The translations under genes were made by a program, and so were the position numbers. Shown here one piece after another: positions 61,378 to 64,000 of a stretch of 64,000 nucleotides of DNA. How positions within the stretch are numbered: position 1 is the stretch's first letter; each line of letters begins with the position of its first letter. The notes under the pieces are model-generated. The model was not told the DNA's origin. It saw only the letters and a list, made by a program, of their open reading frames with translations, and searched no databases. Source of the stretch: UKL13-2 sp038321965 (GTDB taxonomy: Bacteria; Pseudomonadota; Gammaproteobacteria; Burkholderiales; Usitatibacteraceae); NCBI GenBank assembly GCA_038321965.1, contig JBBQFL010000018.1, positions 14,850-78,849 of the forward strand. The letters are read 5' to 3'.

Positions 61378-63846
61378 TCACTCATTCGCAATCGCGGATG
61401 TATTCACACCCGCATCCGCAGGTTTGGCGCTCTGCGGCTGGTCTATCCAGTAGCGCGGGCTCTGCTGGCGGAATGTCGACATCACCGGTTTGCCGTTCGC
61501 GTCTAACGCAAACTTGAGCGTAATCGCACCCAGATAATCGGTGCGGTAAATGGGAATGTTGCGCGCGGCATAGCGATCCATCACCGCGCCATTGGGATGC
61601 CGAAAGCGGCTTCGATAGCCTACCGGTACCAGCGCCATTGTCGGGGAGACAGCATCGAGAAAAGCGTCAGTCGAAGAGGTGCGACTACCGTGATGCGGCA
61701 CCACCATGACATCGGATTTGAGCACAGCGGGCTCGTCCTCAAATCGTTCCAGCAACTGCTTCTCCGCCAATTTTTCGATGTCAGCGGTCATCAGAATGCT
61801 GCCGCCCGGTGCAGTAATCTTTAGCGTGCAGCCGAGGTTATTGGTTTTGACGCCCTTGCTGCCGTAAGCATCGTTCTCTGGGTGAATGATGTCGAAATCG
61901 ACACCATCCCAGTGCCAGCTGTCACCACCACTCGCCATCCATTCACATCGCATGACTTCCGCCGCGCCACGCAGGATCTCGCTCTTTTCATCCATCGAGG
62001 TCAACACCCACTTCGGCTTACGCATATCGATGAGCGACTTGGCGCCGCCGGAGTGATCCTCGTCGGCGTGCGTCACCACCAGCGCATCAAGGTCGCGTAT
62101 GCCCTCCCCGCGTAGGTACGGCGCGATGATGCGGTTACCAGTGTCGGCATCCGGATTCCAGCGAGGGCCGGTGTCGTAGACCATTGCGTGATTGGCGGTG
62201 CGCACCACCGTTGCCAGCCCCTGGCCAACATCGAGCAGCGTCACCCACATCTCACCGTGTTTCGGCGAAGGGGGCAGCACCAAAAACATCGGTAACATCG
62301 CTGCCGCACCCACCCAGCGCAACGCAGCCCCACGCGGCAGCAGCAACCACACCACGCCGATCATCGCCAAACCCGCCGTCCATGTTGCAGGGGCATGCGA
62401 TTGCCAAACCGCATTGGGTAGCTCGCTCAAGAAGGCGAGTGCCGCATAGCACCAGGACATCACCAGATGCGCCAATTGCAAAATGGAATCGAACGGCAAC
62501 AGCGCGCCGACCAATGTAATTGGCACGACGATCAGACTGACGAGCGGGATGGCGAACGCATTCGCAATCGGCGAAATGATCGATACCTCCTGAAACAGTA
62601 CCAGCGTGACGGGCAACAGTCCCAGCGTGACTGCGATCTGCGTGTTCACCGCGCCAGCGATGGCGCCGACCTTGCCGGACCGCAACGCGGTGACATAGAA
62701 AATCATCGCTACACAGCCAAACGAAAGCCAGAAGCCCGGTGCCAATCCCGCCCAGGGATCGAGCAACAGCACGGCCAGCAAAGCCCACGCAAGGATGCGT
62801 GAAGCGGACATGCCGCGCCCAAACCACAGCGCAACGGCGATGGCGGCAAGCATAAAAAACGTGCGCTGCGTAGGCACGGAAAATCCTGCGATCAGTGCAT
62901 AGGTGAGTGCCGCAATCGCGCCCGCCAATGCGGCGGCGCGTTGAGCAGGCAGGCGCAGCGCCAATGCAGGTACGCGCGCCCAACCGCGAAACGCCAGCCA
63001 ATACAGCAGCGAGGCGACCATCGTAATATGCAAGCCTGAAATTGACATGAGATGCCCGGTTCCCGTGCGCCAGAAAACTTTCCACTGCTCGGCAGGAATC
63101 GCACTCTGTTCGCCAATCGCCAACGCAATCAGCACGCCGCGATAGGGCTCCTCTTTCAACGCAGACAGCATGCGCGCCCGCAATGCCATGCGCATGCGAT
63201 CAACCTGATACATAAAGCCCGCCGCGTTTTCCGGAAGCTTCGAATTCTCACCTTTGACGCGGATATAGCCGGTCGCGCGAATGTTGCGCTCCAGTGCCCA
63301 TGCTTCAAAATCAAAGCCGTGTGGATTCATCGTGCCATGCGGGCGTTTCAATCGAACCGTGAGATGCCAGCGCTCACCCGGCTCGAGTGCCGGGGGCAAG
63401 GTGACCTCTGCAGTTTTCCGATTGGTCTCCGAATACCAGGTGAGCGAGACGTGTGATGGCACGGCAGCTTTTTCGCCCATTCCGTCAGCCAACACTCTTT
63501 CAACATCAAACTCAAAACGCGTCCCGCGTTCGGTCAATTGCGGCAGGCTCGCGATAGCGCCGACGATTTCGATGTCCTTGACTTCTGAATCGCGCGGCAG
63601 GGAATCCGCCATTCGCTCCTCGGCACGCCATTGCGCCCAGCCAAAGCCCAACCCGATGCCTCCCACAACTGCAAGCGTTGCGGCGAGCATGATCGCGATC
63701 ATCGGGCGGCGTTGCGCCATCAGCCATGCGGCCAGAGTCAATGCCATGCCGATGGCTGCAATGTGAACGGATGGAGTTTGCGGCAGTGCAGCTTGCATTT
63801 GCAGCGCGCTGACGCCAACCAGAAAGCCGAGTATGAAGAGGCGCAA
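61378..63846 (-). CDS. comEC: DNA internalisation protein ComEC/Rec2
   Basis: 822 residues, full length. Order: N-terminal TM segments with the DUF4131/OB region (about 20-200), the Competence domain with many TM helices (GEQSAIPAEQWKVFWRTGTGHLMSISGLHITMVA onward), and a C-terminal MBL domain (LLDVGQGLATVV, VVTHADEDHSGG, VVPHHGSRTSSTDAFL). It forms the inner-membrane channel for incoming single-stranded DNA in natural transformation and may trim the non-transported strand. It reads toward the RsbW-like gene with a 162-bp gap. Confidence 0.96.
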   Translation of the reverse strand: MRLFILGFLVGVSALQMQAALPQTPSVHIAAIGMALTLAAWLMAQRRPMIAIMLAATLAVVGGIGLGFGWAQWRAEERMADSLPRDSEVKDIEIVGAIASLPQLTERGTRFEFDVERVLADGMGEKAAVPSHVSLTWYSETNRKTAEVTLPPALEPGERWHLTVRLKRPHGTMNPHGFDFEAWALERNIRATGYIRVKGENSKLPENAAGFMYQVDRMRMALRARMLSALKEEPYRGVLIALAIGEQSAIPAEQWKVFWRTGTGHLMSISGLHITMVASLLYWLAFRGWARVPALALRLPAQRAAALAGAIAALTYALIAGFSVPTQRTFFMLAAIAVALWFGRGMSASRILAWALLAVLLLDPWAGLAPGFWLSFGCVAMIFYVTALRSGKVGAIAGAVNTQIAVTLGLLPVTLVLFQEVSIISPIANAFAIPLVSLIVVPITLVGALLPFDSILQLAHLVMSWCYAALAFLSELPNAVWQSHAPATWTAGLAMIGVVWLLLPRGAALRWVGAAAMLPMFLVLPPSPKHGEMWVTLLDVGQGLATVVRTANHAMVYDTGPRWNPDADTGNRIIAPYLRGEGIRDLDALVVTHADEDHSGGAKSLIDMRKPKWVLTSMDEKSEILRGAAEVMRCEWMASGGDSWHWDGVDFDIIHPENDAYGSKGVKTNNLGCTLKITAPGGSILMTADIEKLAEKQLLERFEDEPAVLKSDVMVVPHHGSRTSSTDAFLDAVSPTMALVPVGYRSRFRHPNGAVMDRYAARNIPIYRTDYLGAITLKFALDANGKPVMSTFRQQSPRYWIDQPQSAKPADAGVNTSAIANE

Positions 63847-63897
63847 AATGCGGGCTATTAACCTAAAAACGGCAGTTGGCCGATCAAATAGCGCAAA

Positions 63898-64000
63898 TTA
63901 GATTGTCAACAAAGCGGGGGGATCAGCGGTGGTGAGCATGAACTTGGCGAACGCACGCAGGAAGATGGCGCGTAAGCGCTGAAGGTCTGTCAACTGCTCC
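63898..64000 (-). CDS. C-terminal end of an unidentified gene
   Basis: An open frame enters from the right edge and ends at TAA 63898-63900 after about 34 residues, including LRAIFLRAFAKFMLTTADPP. The amphipathic Arg/Phe-rich helix looks coding, but the family cannot be recognised. It would lie 51 bp upstream of comEC on the same strand. Confidence 0.35.
   Translation of the reverse strand, partial: EQLTDLQRLRAIFLRAFAKFMLTTADPPALLTI

Noticed and set aside
62252..63085. 277-codon minus-strand frame in another phase within comEC
   Set aside because: A same-strand shadow of comEC, rich in Arg, Cys and His and with no family features.
1..64000. CRISPR arrays, rRNA genes, insertion sequences or prophage genes
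   Set aside because: No regularly spaced direct repeats, rRNA motifs, transposase, integrase or phage structural genes were seen.

Overview
The window looks like a betaproteobacterial chromosome of moderate GC content with dense, mostly minus-strand coding. The strongest taxonomic cue is the conserved run ndk-rlmN-pilF-rodZ-ispG-hisS-yfgM-bamB-der-hfq-hflX-hflK-hflC-DUF2065-hisZ-purA, together with tRNA-Leu-rnr-rlmB. No species can be named from the sequence alone.

Layout. 1-6300: a truncated M16 peptidase, a GMC-type FAD oxidoreductase, rlmB and rnr (all minus). 6321-6709: a promoter, tRNA-Leu(CAG), a terminator, and a second copy of the tRNA 3' end plus terminator. 6796-20938: a complete-looking MSHA-type (type IVb) pilus locus on the minus strand, in the transcription order mshE, G, A, C, D, O, P, Q-like, then I, PilN-like, J, K, L, M, N. 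21069-25424: a small exported protein, a GST, an extra GspF-like membrane protein, a BrkB/YihY protein and an MFS transporter. A 674-bp non-coding stretch follows, then an exported beta-helix protein on the plus strand with its own strong terminator (to 28188). In related genomes purA is commonly close to tRNA-Leu-rnr, so 6.5-28.2 kb looks like an accessory insertion.

28229-45853 is the housekeeping block, ending with ndk and tilS; accA follows. 47146-49911 is a plus-strand group of PduO-type cobalamin adenosyltransferase, ECF sigma factor, RskA-like anti-sigma factor and a LigE-type exported ATP-dependent DNA ligase. Facing it on the minus strand is aroG, a second divergent DAHP synthase and btuF. 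This operon is preceded by a previously uncalled leader peptide packed with Phe, Tyr and Trp codons, a competing antiterminator and a rho-independent terminator, which together form a textbook transcription attenuator. msrB, tldD and a carboxymuconolactone decarboxylase-like gene come next.

56191-61215 is a regulatory cluster: a STAS antagonist, an MBL hydrolase, a CHASE2-SpoIIE phosphatase, an OmpA-like lipoprotein, an exported FecR-domain protein and an RsbW-like ATPase. It looks like a partner-switching module coupled to an envelope sensor. comEC and the tail of an unidentified gene close the window.

Points most worth a second look: the aromatic attenuator; the second DAHP synthase, whose metal-binding Cys position appears to be Asn as in metal-independent KDO8P synthases; the CHASE2/FecR/OmpA partner-switching cluster; and two genes (tilS and the CHASE2 phosphatase) without a conventional start codon in a sensible place. 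All homology statements come from reading the sequence; no database search was run.
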